DNA of 39,956 bases from GCA-002722245 sp038154685 (GTDB lineage Bacteria; Bacteroidota; Bacteroidia; Flavobacteriales_C; GCA-002722245), in the NCBI GenBank assembly GCA_038154685.1, contig JAYPYW010000027.1, forward strand, positions 1 through 39,956, in the 5' to 3' direction. A model generated the notes under the pieces. It was not told where the DNA came from and made no database searches. It saw only the letters and a program-made list of their open reading frames with translations. Made by a program: the position numbers and the translations under genes. Shown piece by piece: positions 1 to 8,172 of this stretch. Position 1 is the stretch's first letter, and the number at the start of each line of letters is the position of its first letter.

Positions 1-646
1 CACCTAAACTACTACGGTCGCTTGGCTGAGCGTAATTGTACTTCGCCTTCATGGTTGTTGCTGTAGTGTTAGCTGGAGTAAAGGCAATTGAATTATAGGA
101 TGAACCATGTCCCACAGGGAAAGTAAAAGCTGTGGTTGAGTTAAAGTTTTTAGCAACAGGACCGTTTACATGGCTCGCATCACTTGCCCCAGCAGCCGTG
201 GCACCTGTTTCGAAAGTTAACAATTCCGAATCGGTTGTAGTAAAATCGCCAGTATTAAACTGAACCTCATTATTAACCGTTGCCGAGCGGGTAAATACAC
301 CACCTGCAGCATTGTTAATTTCTAAGTTATACAAATCGTCCCCACCAAAATCTAAGTTTTGGCTGGCACTTCCTGTTAGCTCCAGCAAACCAGTACCTGC
401 GGTTAAAGTGGCAGATGTTCCATTGGTAAAATGCCCATCAAATTCCAAATTAGGTTCTCCGGCAGATTCAAACACCAAGGATGAAGTATTCAGGTTCGAC
501 ACATCTCCATCGGAATGCACCACTAAACCATTTGTAATTTCAAGACTTAAACTACCATTATTGTTAAAGGCTAATTGGGCATTAAGCGTTGTGCCTCCTA
601 ATAGAAGCAACGCAAACAAGACTTTTATGGATGGTCGTAGGTTCAT
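1..646 (-). CDS. Secreted surface protein, N-terminal part (runs off the window)
   Basis: The reading frame starts at an ATG (complement of 644-646) and stays open to base 1, so about 215 residues are visible and the C-terminus lies outside the window. It opens with a signal peptide (MNLRPSIKVLFALLLL, then a small-residue cleavage region ending near NAQ). The rest is rich in Ser, Thr, Asn and Gly, with alternating beta-like stretches such as LELTGSASQNLDFGGDDLYN and LEINNAAGG, as in Bacteroidota surface proteins that often end in a T9SS sorting domain. That ending cannot be checked here. The gene lies 18 bases downstream of the stop of the S74-type gene and is probably cotranscribed with it. 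No family is recognised, so the function is unknown; an exported structural or adhesive role is inference. Confidence 0.8.
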   Translation of the reverse strand, partial: MNLRPSIKVLFALLLLGGTTLNAQLAFNNNGSLSLEITNGLVVHSDGDVSNLNTSSLVFESAGEPNLEFDGHFTNGTSATLTAGTGLLELTGSASQNLDFGGDDLYNLEINNAAGGVFTRSATVNNEVQFNTGDFTTTDSELLTFETGATAAGASDASHVNGPVAKNFNSTTAFTFPVGHGSSYNSIAFTPANTTATTMKAKYNYAQPSDRSSLG

Positions 647-664
647 TACTATTAATGTAGCTGA

Positions 665-1906
665 TTACTTCACTGCCGATACTGTTGCTGTTTGGGCTTG
701 TAACAAGGCGTTTAGCTTTGCTTCTAGTTCGGCTAACTTTTGAGCATTTTCTTCCGATGATGAAGTGGCGCTTGATGCCTCGGCTTTTAAACTTTCGATT
801 TCTGCTTTTTGAGATTCTATGATGGCTTGTTGTTCTTTCATTCCTTCTAATAGCACTGGGATAAGCTGAATGTACGCTACTCCTAAATAACCATTCTCAG
901 GATCAACAGTTGTTACCATTTCTGGGAAAACCGCTTGTACGTCTTGAGCAATCACACCATATTCTCTTGTTTTTAAAGTGTCGTTAATCATGTTATAACT
1001 TAAGCCTTTAATTTTCATGATTTTGGTTAGCACACTATCAATGGAAGAAAAGTTTTCTTTTAATCTTCTGTCAGATACATCTGTAATGGTTCCTGTGTAT
1101 TCTATATCACCATTTACATCTAATTCTACCGATGGCGAACTTGTTCCTATTCCTACATTCCCATCTACTTGCACTACCAGACCTGGATTGCCTAGATTGT
1201 TAATAACCTCAAGTGCACTAATAGCGTCCTCTGCAATGGTTCTGGTTTCAGCATCAATAACTAAACCTTTTCCTGAACCGTTTAAAGAACTTGAAATATA
1301 CATTGTCCCTGTACCTGATAATGCTGTCGTGGTGTTTCGGACTTCAAGACCATATGTAGGACTGGTTGTTCCTATACCTACCTTGCCGTCTTGTTTAATA
1401 ACTAAACGTGAAGTATTTCCGGTGAAAAAATTCAAATATGAATTTGCTTGTTCATCTCCTAAATTACCTCCAACATAGTTTAAGCCCGCAAAATTAAAAC
1501 CTGGATTACTATAAAACAGTATTTTATTACTTTGCCCATCTGCTGCATAGTTTTGAGGGATTCTAATGTCACCATTAACATCTAATTTGTATGCTGGCGA
1601 AGAAGTTCCTATTCCTACATTCCCACTACTATTAATGGTCATTCTAGTACTAGCATCGGGTGCGGTGGTTCCTATTTTTAGTTTGTCGGAATCGGAATTG
1701 TCGATACCTATTGAAAAAGTTGTGGTTCCCGAAACTTGAAAATTCACCTCGGGATCTCCTCCTCCTGTATCGTTAATATCAATGGCAGGACCAGTGGTTT
1801 CAATATCCAAGGGACTACTTGGGAAACTTGTTCCAATTCCTACTTGGGCAAATGTTAGCGTACTTGCACCTAGTGCTAATCCGATTAAATAGGCTGACTT
1901 TTTCAT
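665..1906 (-). CDS. Surface fibre protein with C-terminal S74-type intramolecular chaperone domain
   Basis: This 413-residue protein has a signal peptide (residues 1-20, cleavage near FAQ). Four copies of the motif VGIGT (about residues 22, 97, 177 and 251) are each followed by a short LDVNGDI-like strand, the usual layout of Bacteroidota fibre-like proteins. Residues about 276-360 match the S74 chaperone/auto-processing domain: the SDRRLKENF motif gives the presumed Ser278/Lys283 pair, followed by YGVIAQDVQAVFPEMV and the helix ending near EGMKEQQ. The C-terminus (about 355-405) is heptad-like and Ala/Glu/Lys-rich, probably a coiled coil. Known S74 domains trimerise phage tail spikes and then cut themselves off; whether this one cleaves cannot be read from sequence. 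The partial secreted protein follows 18 bases downstream, which suggests an operon. Confidence 0.88.
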   Translation of the reverse strand: MKKSAYLIGLALGASTLTFAQVGIGTSFPSSPLDIETTGPAIDINDTGGGDPEVNFQVSGTTTFSIGIDNSDSDKLKIGTTAPDASTRMTINSSGNVGIGTSSPAYKLDVNGDIRIPQNYAADGQSNKILFYSNPGFNFAGLNYVGGNLGDEQANSYLNFFTGNTSRLVIKQDGKVGIGTTSPTYGLEVRNTTTALSGTGTMYISSSLNGSGKGLVIDAETRTIAEDAISALEVINNLGNPGLVVQVDGNVGIGTSSPSVELDVNGDIEYTGTITDVSDRRLKENFSSIDSVLTKIMKIKGLSYNMINDTLKTREYGVIAQDVQAVFPEMVTTVDPENGYLGVAYIQLIPVLLEGMKEQQAIIESQKAEIESLKAEASSATSSSEENAQKLAELEAKLNALLQAQTATVSAVK

Positions 1907-2115
1907 ATTTTGGCTTTATAAAATTCTGTTATTCGTTTTTAATTATAACCACGATGTTTCGTAGTGTTTTTGGTTACTAATACTGGTAGAGCTATAGTGT
2001 TTCCCGTTTTGGGGAGGTGTAAAATTGCTAATCAATCTCAAACTGTTGGGGCTTATAGGTTCTCCCCTAAAAGAGATGATGGGTGTGTTTACTTCGCTAT
2101 TTAAAATGTATGGCC

Positions 2116-2138
2116 CCTTGAAGTTTGCAACTTCAAGG
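2116..2138. repeat. Perfect 10-bp palindrome with 3-base loop
   Basis: CCTTGAAGTT and its exact reverse complement AACTTCAAGG are separated by TGC. There is no T-run after either arm, so it is not a typical terminator. Short perfect palindromes of this kind are often dispersed REP-like units; only one copy was noticed in the window. Confidence 0.6.
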
Positions 2139-2305
2139 AAAGAAAACCTTAGTGTATGGATAACCTCCTTGCAAAAGGAAAATCCACTATAATTATTTAT
2201 AGAGATTGCTGTTGGAGTACCAAATTCCACAGCACGAGAATAGCCCGAAAACTGAAGAAAAAAACAAAGAAAAAAAGTAAGGAAAAACTTGCTAGAGCGC
2301 GAGTT

Positions 2306-2330
2306 TATATATATATATATATATATATAT
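2306..2330. repeat. (TA)n microsatellite, about 12.5 units
   Basis: Bases 2306-2330 are an uninterrupted alternating TA tract, directly after a GC-richer GAGCGCGAG segment. Such tracts can change length by slippage. It lies about 400 bases upstream of the S74-type gene start and about 580 bases upstream of the small ORF at 2909, so a direct promoter-spacing role is not obvious. Confidence 0.9.
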
Positions 2331-2908
2331 TGGGCGAAATAGCTTATTTGTGATGAATTGATCATACATCTGTTTGGTTATTAAATCAAAAGTTTCTCAG
2401 TTACGCAGAATAACTTTAAAAAGTTTTAGTTTAAAACTGTACTAGTATCGATAATTAATTAGACTTGTAAAAAGCTAAAAAAATTCAAAAACTACTTTCA
2501 AATCGCTATTTTATAATTGTAAGTGTTTCTATTTCATGTTTTTATTAAGTTTTTTACCTGTTTTCCAAAAGGTGGTTGAATAAGCTGAGAGTAAATGAAT
2601 GAGCATTCGCTAAATTCATTGATAAAACCCTGTTAAAGGGGGAGATGTTAAAATGACCGTTTACCTTTTAACCTGGTAGATGACATTTATAATAGTGGTG
2701 TTTATAAAAGAGGTTACGTAAAACTAATCGTATGCCTTTTGTTCGTAATTAATAAAAAGAATCTATCCAAATAAAAAATGTTGAGTGCAGAGTGTTTTGG
2801 TATTGTTCTGAAATTTATAGGCTCAATAAATTGGGTAATTATGATTTTTTTCTGAGTGTATTATTTTATCGGCAGTCAAGAACCGCTTTAGGTAGTTTCA
2901 ATAGAACA

Positions 2909-3061
2909 ATGCTGGAAAATCCTTTGCAAAAAAAAGGAATACATTTCACCGATCAAGAACTCCATGATATTCGTAAGCTATTTTATGAGCTTGCTGAAAT
3001 TGATGTGGAACATTATTTCAGAGTTCAAAGAGAAAAAGCATTGGCTAAATCCGACAAGTAG
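2909..3061 (+). CDS. Possible 50-residue protein
   Basis: From the ATG at 2909 the frame encodes 50 residues beginning MLENPLQKKGIHFTDQELHD. It is charged and soluble-looking, with a helix-forming pattern (TDQELHDIRKLFYELAEIDV) and a Lys/Arg-rich C-terminus. The open frame extends upstream to a GTG at 2792, but that part (Tyr/Phe/Cys-rich) does not look like protein. An intrinsic terminator lies about 110 bases downstream. The amphipathic composition resembles a real small protein more than a chance ORF. No function is recognised, and it could be a remnant of a larger gene. Confidence 0.4.
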   Translation: MLENPLQKKGIHFTDQELHDIRKLFYELAEIDVEHYFRVQREKALAKSDK

Positions 3062-3171
3062 AAATAGTCAAATAAGCCTTTTATATAGCCACTCCCACAA
3101 GCTTTGCATGATGAAGAATTATGTCCACATCCTGCATAATAAAGTTCGATATTTGTCGGTTTTCTTGTACG

Positions 3172-3203
3172 AAAGCGAAGCTGATAAGCTTCGCTTTTTT
3201 ATT
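3172..3203 (+). terminator. Intrinsic terminator before the AI-2E-type gene
   Basis: A perfect 10-bp stem, AAAGCGAAGC / GCTTCGCTTT, with loop TGATAA is followed by a T-rich run (TTTATTTTTT). It would end transcripts coming from the small ORF at 2909. It also means the AI-2E-type gene cannot easily begin upstream of here. Confidence 0.75.
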
Positions 3204-3221
3204 TTTTATATTAGCCCTGTC

Positions 3222-4334
3222 TTGAGAAAGGTTAAATCAGATATTATTTTTTGGATAACAATCCTTGTTCTTTTAATAATTGGATATCAATTAAAGGAGG
3301 TTGTTTTGCCATTCGTAGTGGCGTTTTTGATGGCCATGGCCTTTTCTCCGATTGCCGATTGGTTTCAGCGATTTTTGAAAAAAAGGGTCCTAGCGGTTTC
3401 TGGAGCTTTATTCTCTATTCTAGTTATTCTTCTATCTGTATTACTGGTTTTTACGTCCGAGATTATTAGGGATGTGAATAGGCTGGGTGATACATTCACC
3501 CAATTTGCCGAGGTTAATAGTGCAGAAATCGATGAATCGGCTACTTGGGTAAAAGAGCAATTCGACAAATACGTGCAACCTGTTTTAAAGGAAAATGAAA
3601 AGAAATTAGATTCTTTATACAATCAGGATATTGGTCAGATCCTTGAAAAGGACAGTTTGATTGACCAATTAAATACTGATCAACTAGAAGTTGTTTACGA
3701 TGCTTTATTTAGTGGTGATGATTTGGAACAAGTTAAAGGGGAGGATAATAGTTTGAGTTGGCTTGTCGTCTTTTTTTCTTCAATAGGTTATTTCCTATAC
3801 ATGATATTTACCTGGGGTTATTTTAAGTCTCGAATTTCGTTAATTACTCAATCTGACAAAATAGGACCAATTGCTGAAACATTGAATGAGGTAAAAGAAG
3901 TGTTAAAAGAATTCTTAAAGCAGCGTGGTAGTATTGTTTTGATTTACACTATCTACTTTATTTTATCTTTTTATCTATTAGGATTACCCGGAGCCTTAAT
4001 TCTGGGAGTAATTTCTGGATTGTTATGTTTTATTCCATATCTCCAATATTTTATGCTTATTCCTATCGCTTTATTTTGTGTTATACTGAATATGGAAGGC
4101 GAATTAGGGTACTTCGTTTATTTGGGGATAGCTATAGGTATATTTGTAATCGGAACGATAGTGGAAGAATTGGTTTTAATTCCAAAAATATTCAAACAAG
4201 AAAACAGCCTTAATCCGGCTGTTTTAATGTTTTCTTTAGCTGTGTTTGGTGAAATCATGGGGTTATTTGGTATTATGCTCGCAGTGCCATTTACGATTTT
4301 AGCAAAGTCATATTTAAAGAGGTTACTGCTTTAA
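3222..4334 (+). CDS. AI-2E family transporter (YhhT/PerM-like membrane protein)
   Basis: About 370 residues with the AI-2E transporter (PF01594) layout: paired hydrophobic helices at the N-terminus (IIFWITILVLLIIGYQLKEV, then VLPFVVAFLMAMAFSPIADW), a helix near residue 60-80, a long charged extramembrane segment (about 85-180), then five or more C-terminal helices including LPGALILGVISGLLCFIPYL, typical of the family. Members act as efflux or ion-coupled transporters; only a few are linked to autoinducer-2, so no substrate is assigned. I chose the TTG at 3222 because it directly precedes the first helix (RKVKSDIIFWI). The open frame runs back to 2964, but that reading crosses the terminator stem at 3172-3197 and looks non-native. 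ATGs at 3108 and 3111 are the alternatives. The last 12 bases overlap the convergent gene. Confidence 0.8.
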   Translation: MRKVKSDIIFWITILVLLIIGYQLKEVVLPFVVAFLMAMAFSPIADWFQRFLKKRVLAVSGALFSILVILLSVLLVFTSEIIRDVNRLGDTFTQFAEVNSAEIDESATWVKEQFDKYVQPVLKENEKKLDSLYNQDIGQILEKDSLIDQLNTDQLEVVYDALFSGDDLEQVKGEDNSLSWLVVFFSSIGYFLYMIFTWGYFKSRISLITQSDKIGPIAETLNEVKEVLKEFLKQRGSIVLIYTIYFILSFYLLGLPGALILGVISGLLCFIPYLQYFMLIPIALFCVILNMEGELGYFVYLGIAIGIFVIGTIVEELVLIPKIFKQENSLNPAVLMFSLAVFGEIMGLFGIMLAVPFTILAKSYLKRLLL

Positions 4335-4892
4335 GTCTTTAGCTGAAGTTCCTCCTATTATAACATCCTCCAAAACGTACTCACCATCTTTAATTTTAAC
4401 CACTGCATAAGTGTTTTCTTTTTTTCTGTCTCTGTTTACTTCTTGGTAAGCCAGCTCTGCATTTAAAGCTTCGTCCTCGTTCATGTAAAACCTATTGAAG
4501 GGGATTTTATACCCTATGGTTTTATTAGCATTATATCTATGATGCAAAACTGTAACTTCCATTTCTAAAAAGTCTCCTGAAGCGGGTTTCATTTTACTTA
4601 CTCCAGTCACTTTTGCAAATCCAGAAGTATTATTTTCGATAGAGAAGAATGCTAATTCACCATATTCCCAAGATTCCGAACTATCCACTTCTATTGGTGT
4701 TGTTTCGTACCGTAAAGTGATATACTTCCCTCTTAAAGGATCATAGGGATCAATTGGACGGGTTTTGAATTTATATGTTTTTCCTTCGTGAACAACTGAT
4801 TCTTTCTCATAAATCATAGAAAACGGAACAGCTAACTGCGCCAGTGATACATGAATGAATATTCCTAATATGATTGATTTATTTAGTTTCAT
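4323..4892 (-). CDS. GDYXXLXY-type membrane-anchored protein
   Basis: A 189-residue protein with one N-terminal hydrophobic segment (about residues 5-26) that could be a signal or an anchor. The family motif follows at about 54-61 as RGKYITLRY, where G-x-Y-x-x-L-x-Y is kept with Lys instead of Asp. A second half-motif, GYKIPFNRFYMNEDEA, occurs near residue 130. GDYXXLXY proteins (PF14345) are usually encoded beside a DUF2157 membrane protein, as here: this ORF starts 14 bases inside the end of the DUF2157 gene, indicating translational coupling. The molecular role of the pair is unknown. The 3' end overlaps the convergent AI-2E-type gene by 12 bases. Confidence 0.85.
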   Translation of the reverse strand: MKLNKSIILGIFIHVSLAQLAVPFSMIYEKESVVHEGKTYKFKTRPIDPYDPLRGKYITLRYETTPIEVDSSESWEYGELAFFSIENNTSGFAKVTGVSKMKPASGDFLEMEVTVLHHRYNANKTIGYKIPFNRFYMNEDEALNAELAYQEVNRDRKKENTYAVVKIKDGEYVLEDVIIGGTSAKDLKQ

Positions 4893-6138
4893 TTTTTCTC
4901 TTTTTAATTATCCATAAATTACTTCCTAAGAATCCGGCTCCTAATAAAAGGAAGGTCATTCCTCGTGCGATAAATGACATGTGGTGATCAAAAAATCGGT
5001 AGCTAACCAAACAAGTGATTATTAGCAATCCAAGGTTAAGCTGACCCAATAAGTTGTCTTTTAACCCTGTTAATACTTTTTGTACACCAATTAATAGTAT
5101 TAAAGCATTAATGATTATTGCTGTAAAAACTCCCGATCCACTGAAGAAGAAAACCAATGTAACTGGAATAATAGCCATGCTCAAAGCGTCCTTATTTAGT
5201 TTGTTGAATAAACCTTTCTTTAGCGTAATAACTAAAATCAACGGAATTCCAATTAGAATTAAGCTCAACCATTCAGGACCAAAATCTGTTTTGTACTTAA
5301 TTAGTCCTTCAGCAATCTTATCAAAACTTATCATCGATAACATAGTTAAAACTCCAAGTGGTCCTATTAGTTTCATACCATTTCTTGCAATCGATTTCTC
5401 CTCCCACGATTTTGAATTTCCTATCCAAGTAAAAAGCGTAAACAACCAGAAATAACCTAAAAACAATAACTCGTCATTTCTGTGCTCAAACATTACTAAT
5501 CCAATTGCTAAAGCAGCAGGAATTATCCAAGAAGCGAGATTAACGTAATTACTACTTGGTGATTTTTGAATTAGACTTTTGAAATGGGTTAAAACCAGCC
5601 CGACACCTGCTATAAAGGTTAATTGTCCTTTTAGGTCTCCATCCATTATTCCGTAGCATGTTGTGATGGATAATAATAGAAATGCAACCATTGAAGACCT
5701 TAAAAGGAAAAGCATTGGTGCTGCTAATAAAATCCATGTGAAAAAGAACGAATCTAAACTTCCTGGGATATTATATGTTTGGGATATTAAGGAAATGGAT
5801 AAACCTATACTTATAAAGTTTAAGGCTCCAATTCCTTCTCTGCCTCCTAAATTGTTTGGCTTTTTATAAATAAAATAACCTCCAAAAACTTGAGTAATTA
5901 TTAATGGCGCTGTTGCAACAAATGTTCTGGCTGTTTTGGACATTCCGTCCCAGTTATGAGCGAAAAGCAAAATCAAACCTAATCCAATTAAAACAGATCC
6001 TATCACCGAGTAAATTACTGTTAGTCTACTTGTAGATTGATCTCCTTTTGATTGGTAATAATTGGATATATCTAAAGCAGTGTCGGGGGTGATTACCCCC
6101 TCATCCTGCAATTCCTTTAATTGATTAACTAATTTCAT
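4879..6138 (-). CDS. DUF2157 polytopic membrane protein
   Basis: A 419-residue protein. The N-terminal cytoplasmic segment of about 45 residues (MKLVNQLKELQDEGVITPDT) is followed by roughly 11-12 hydrophobic helices, starting with IGSVLIGLGLILLFAHNWDG. The helix ending in AHNWD followed by a charged loop is characteristic of DUF2157 (PF09925). The start is the ATG at 6136-6138, 18 bases downstream of the stop of the YiaA/B-type gene. It overlaps the GDYXXLXY gene by 14 bases. The three genes probably form one transcription unit of inner-membrane proteins. No activity is established for the family; a transport or envelope role is only inference from topology. Confidence 0.85.
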   Translation of the reverse strand: MKLVNQLKELQDEGVITPDTALDISNYYQSKGDQSTSRLTVIYSVIGSVLIGLGLILLFAHNWDGMSKTARTFVATAPLIITQVFGGYFIYKKPNNLGGREGIGALNFISIGLSISLISQTYNIPGSLDSFFFTWILLAAPMLFLLRSSMVAFLLLSITTCYGIMDGDLKGQLTFIAGVGLVLTHFKSLIQKSPSSNYVNLASWIIPAALAIGLVMFEHRNDELLFLGYFWLFTLFTWIGNSKSWEEKSIARNGMKLIGPLGVLTMLSMISFDKIAEGLIKYKTDFGPEWLSLILIGIPLILVITLKKGLFNKLNKDALSMAIIPVTLVFFFSGSGVFTAIIINALILLIGVQKVLTGLKDNLLGQLNLGLLIITCLVSYRFFDHHMSFIARGMTFLLLGAGFLGSNLWIIKKRKNETK

Positions 6139-6156
6139 GTCAATTGAATTAACTGT

Positions 6157-6597
6157 TTAACTTAATAGTTTAGTATCTCTGGTGTTTTTCTGAACAGCGA
6201 TGGCACTGAACATGGCTAGCAGGAATGACATTGCATAAAATCCCTTTTCACTTTTCCATAATTCTGCATTCCATAAACCAACGACTAACAAGGTGATAGA
6301 GGCTAATGTTGTGAACCAACTAATTCCGTAATATATATCGGTAACAGGAATTCCTTCGGCCTTATCTCGTACACATTTCTGAACAGAGATTACTGAGAAA
6401 AGTCCAAAAAGCAGGATTGTGAAATAATATCCTTTTTCATTCAACTCCATTGCTGCGTTCCATAATCCAATGCAATAGGAAACAATTCCAACACCTAGAG
6501 TTAACCAGGATGCTCCAATAAAAGCAGGGGTAGGTTTTAAACCGCTATGATTATTATTGTCTTTAACCGTTTCGAAATTAAATTCTTGATTTTCCAT
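6157..6597 (-). CDS. YiaA/YiaB-family inner membrane protein (two YiaAB modules)
   Basis: A 146-residue protein made of two tandem two-helix YiaAB modules (PF05360). Module 1 contains the helix WLTLGVGIVSYCIGLWNA, the motif ELNEKGYYF and the ending VQKCVRD. Module 2 contains WFTTLASITLLVVGLWNAEL, SEKGFYAMSFLLAMFSAIAV and QKNTRD. The internal repetition is clear by eye: LWNA, EKGFY/EKGYY and VQKxxRD occur once per half. About 20 polar residues precede the first helix. It is the first gene of the minus-strand set with the DUF2157 and GDYXXLXY genes and is divergent from the gene at 6726. The function of the family is unknown. Confidence 0.85.
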   Translation of the reverse strand: MENQEFNFETVKDNNNHSGLKPTPAFIGASWLTLGVGIVSYCIGLWNAAMELNEKGYYFTILLFGLFSVISVQKCVRDKAEGIPVTDIYYGISWFTTLASITLLVVGLWNAELWKSEKGFYAMSFLLAMFSAIAVQKNTRDTKLLS

Positions 6598-6725
6598 TTT
6601 TGTTTGTTTTAATCTGGGTCAAAAGTGCAGCAGTTATTGCTTGAATAAAATTTAACTTTTGCATAATTGTTATGATATAAAATGTTTTAAAATTATATAT
6701 ATTGCTGTTTTTATTGGGTAAAGTA

Positions 6726-8171
6726 ATGGAGAAGGGATTGATTAATATTTTAGAAAAAGAACAGCGTTCGCGGTTTATTTCTTTTCTAAAATCGAAAAAC
6801 AAAGTAAAGGTTACGCATAATATTCAGCTATTTAAGGAGCTGGAACAGGGCAAGGAACAAGTTATCAAAAAGCAAATTGGAGATAATGCTTACAGAGGTT
6901 TAAAGAAAAGATTGCAAGATAATTTGCTTGAATTTTTGTCCAACGAGATTATAAGAAATGAAATCACAGAAGAGATCATAATCATCAAGCAATTAACAGT
7001 AGCTAGAAGGTTAATGGAGTTATCTCTGGAGAGGGAAGGGTTTAAGCTTTTAAGCAAGTTAGCAGATCGAGCAAAAAAGATTGATCACTTTTCTTTGCTC
7101 AATGAGATTTACCATACCATGATCCAATATTCCTTTCATGAGTTAGCTCCTGATCAAGATTCACTGTTCCAATTGCTTTTACAAAATTCACAAGCCCAAC
7201 TCAATCAAGAGAAGTTGAATATGGCATTTGCTTATATCAAAAAGCAATTGCCTAGCGTAATAGATGTGAAAAAGTTGGTGGAAGAAAGCTACCAAAAATT
7301 TGAGATTGATTTTAATCAAGGATTCAATTTTAAAACACTCTATCAACTTTGCGAAATAGCGAATAATGAAGGGGCATACTCTAACGATTACTATTCTGTA
7401 AATCTATTTTTTGAAGACAAAATAGTTGAGGTGTTAGATTCTCCTTTGGATCAGGTTAAGTTTTACCCATATAAAGCGGATCTGTTCTTGACAATTGCAA
7501 ACATTTACCTGAGAAAAAGAGATTTTGTAAAGAGTCTGGATTATTTAGAAAAAGCGGGTAATGTCCTAAAAGCTTGTTCTAAAGACTTCAGAGTTTCTCG
7601 ATCTACTCAATTAAACACATTAAAAGCATTGTGTTTTAATTATTCAGGAAAGCTAGATAAAGGATTGGAGTTGTTGAGTAATTTACCAAAACAAGGCTTA
7701 AGGGTAGCCTATGGTAATTTAGCTTTAGTATCCCTTTTATTCCAAAAAGGGGAGCTAAAAGAAGCAAAGTCTGTATTGTCCATTTATTATCGAAGCGACA
7801 GTTTTTATGAGAAGAATTTAGGTAGAGATTGGACTTTAAATAAGATATACATTGAAGTTATTTTAGCTATTGAAACAGGAGATATAGAGTTTGCCGAAGC
7901 GCGAATGAATAGTTTGATTCGCCGATATGGAGCTTTCCTAAAAACTCAGCCACAAATGCATGTTTTGCCGTTTGTTAAACTCATTAGGCATTACTGCAGA
8001 TACCCAGAACAAGTAAGCACTCCCGAGTTTGAGCAACGAGTGAATAAAATCATGAATTGGAAACCTGCTGATCAGGAAGATTTATTTTTAATGACTATTT
8101 ATGCTTGGCTAAAAGCCAAAATGCAGCGCAGGGATTTGTATGAAGTGGTATTGGAATTGGTTAATTCATAG
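6726..8171 (+). CDS. Helical-repeat protein of unknown function
   Basis: A 481-residue, soluble, Lys/Glu-rich, largely helical protein without signal peptide or membrane segment. The ATG at 6726 (MEKGLINILEKEQRSRF) is preferred over an upstream TTG at 6702. The N-terminal 60 residues are strongly basic. Residues about 240-400 show TPR-like helix pairs, for example YPYKADLFLTIANIYLRKRD followed by FVKSLDYLEKAGNVLKAC, and VAYGNLALVSLLFQKGELKE followed by AKSVLSIYY. The arrangement recalls a family of about 480-residue hypothetical proteins common in Flavobacteriales, but I do not recognise a named family. It stands alone: divergent from the YiaA/B-type gene and followed by fold-back repeats. 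A protein-protein scaffold role is inference. Confidence 0.75.
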   Translation: MEKGLINILEKEQRSRFISFLKSKNKVKVTHNIQLFKELEQGKEQVIKKQIGDNAYRGLKKRLQDNLLEFLSNEIIRNEITEEIIIIKQLTVARRLMELSLEREGFKLLSKLADRAKKIDHFSLLNEIYHTMIQYSFHELAPDQDSLFQLLLQNSQAQLNQEKLNMAFAYIKKQLPSVIDVKKLVEESYQKFEIDFNQGFNFKTLYQLCEIANNEGAYSNDYYSVNLFFEDKIVEVLDSPLDQVKFYPYKADLFLTIANIYLRKRDFVKSLDYLEKAGNVLKACSKDFRVSRSTQLNTLKALCFNYSGKLDKGLELLSNLPKQGLRVAYGNLALVSLLFQKGELKEAKSVLSIYYRSDSFYEKNLGRDWTLNKIYIEVILAIETGDIEFAEARMNSLIRRYGAFLKTQPQMHVLPFVKLIRHYCRYPEQVSTPEFEQRVNKIMNWKPADQEDLFLMTIYAWLKAKMQRRDLYEVVLELVNS

Positions 8172-8172
8172 G

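Larger units (their letters stand above)
1907..2908. other. Gene-poor stretch, about 1 kb
   Basis: No convincing gene is seen between the S74-type gene and the small ORF at 2909. The stretch is very A+T-rich and holds a perfect palindrome (2116-2138) and a (TA)n tract (2306-2330). A 140-codon minus-strand frame (1943-2365) runs through the TA tract, where it encodes a Tyr-Ile run, and I judge it spurious. Promoters for the flanking genes probably lie here, but no exact TAnnTTTG element was found close to either start. Confidence 0.5.

Noticed and set aside
312..743. Plus-strand frame of 143 codons over the partial secreted gene and the end of the S74-type gene
   Set aside because: Antisense to two convincing signal-peptide proteins; its own translation is a Ser/Pro/Lys-rich shadow without domain or start context.
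1943..2365. Minus-strand frame of 140 codons
   Set aside because: It runs through the TA tract (Tyr-Ile run) and the palindrome and has no recognisable domain; composition looks like translated intergenic DNA.
2640..2776. Short open stretch containing DIYNSGVYKRGYVK as a second T9SS tail
   Set aside because: It lacks the hydrophobic/charged ending of sorting domains, has a Cys/Leu-rich C-terminus and no start; probably chance.
2792..2908. N-terminal extension of the 2909 ORF to a GTG at 2792
   Set aside because: The added 39 residues are Tyr/Phe/Cys-rich with no pattern, and the start would be a GTG without leader support.
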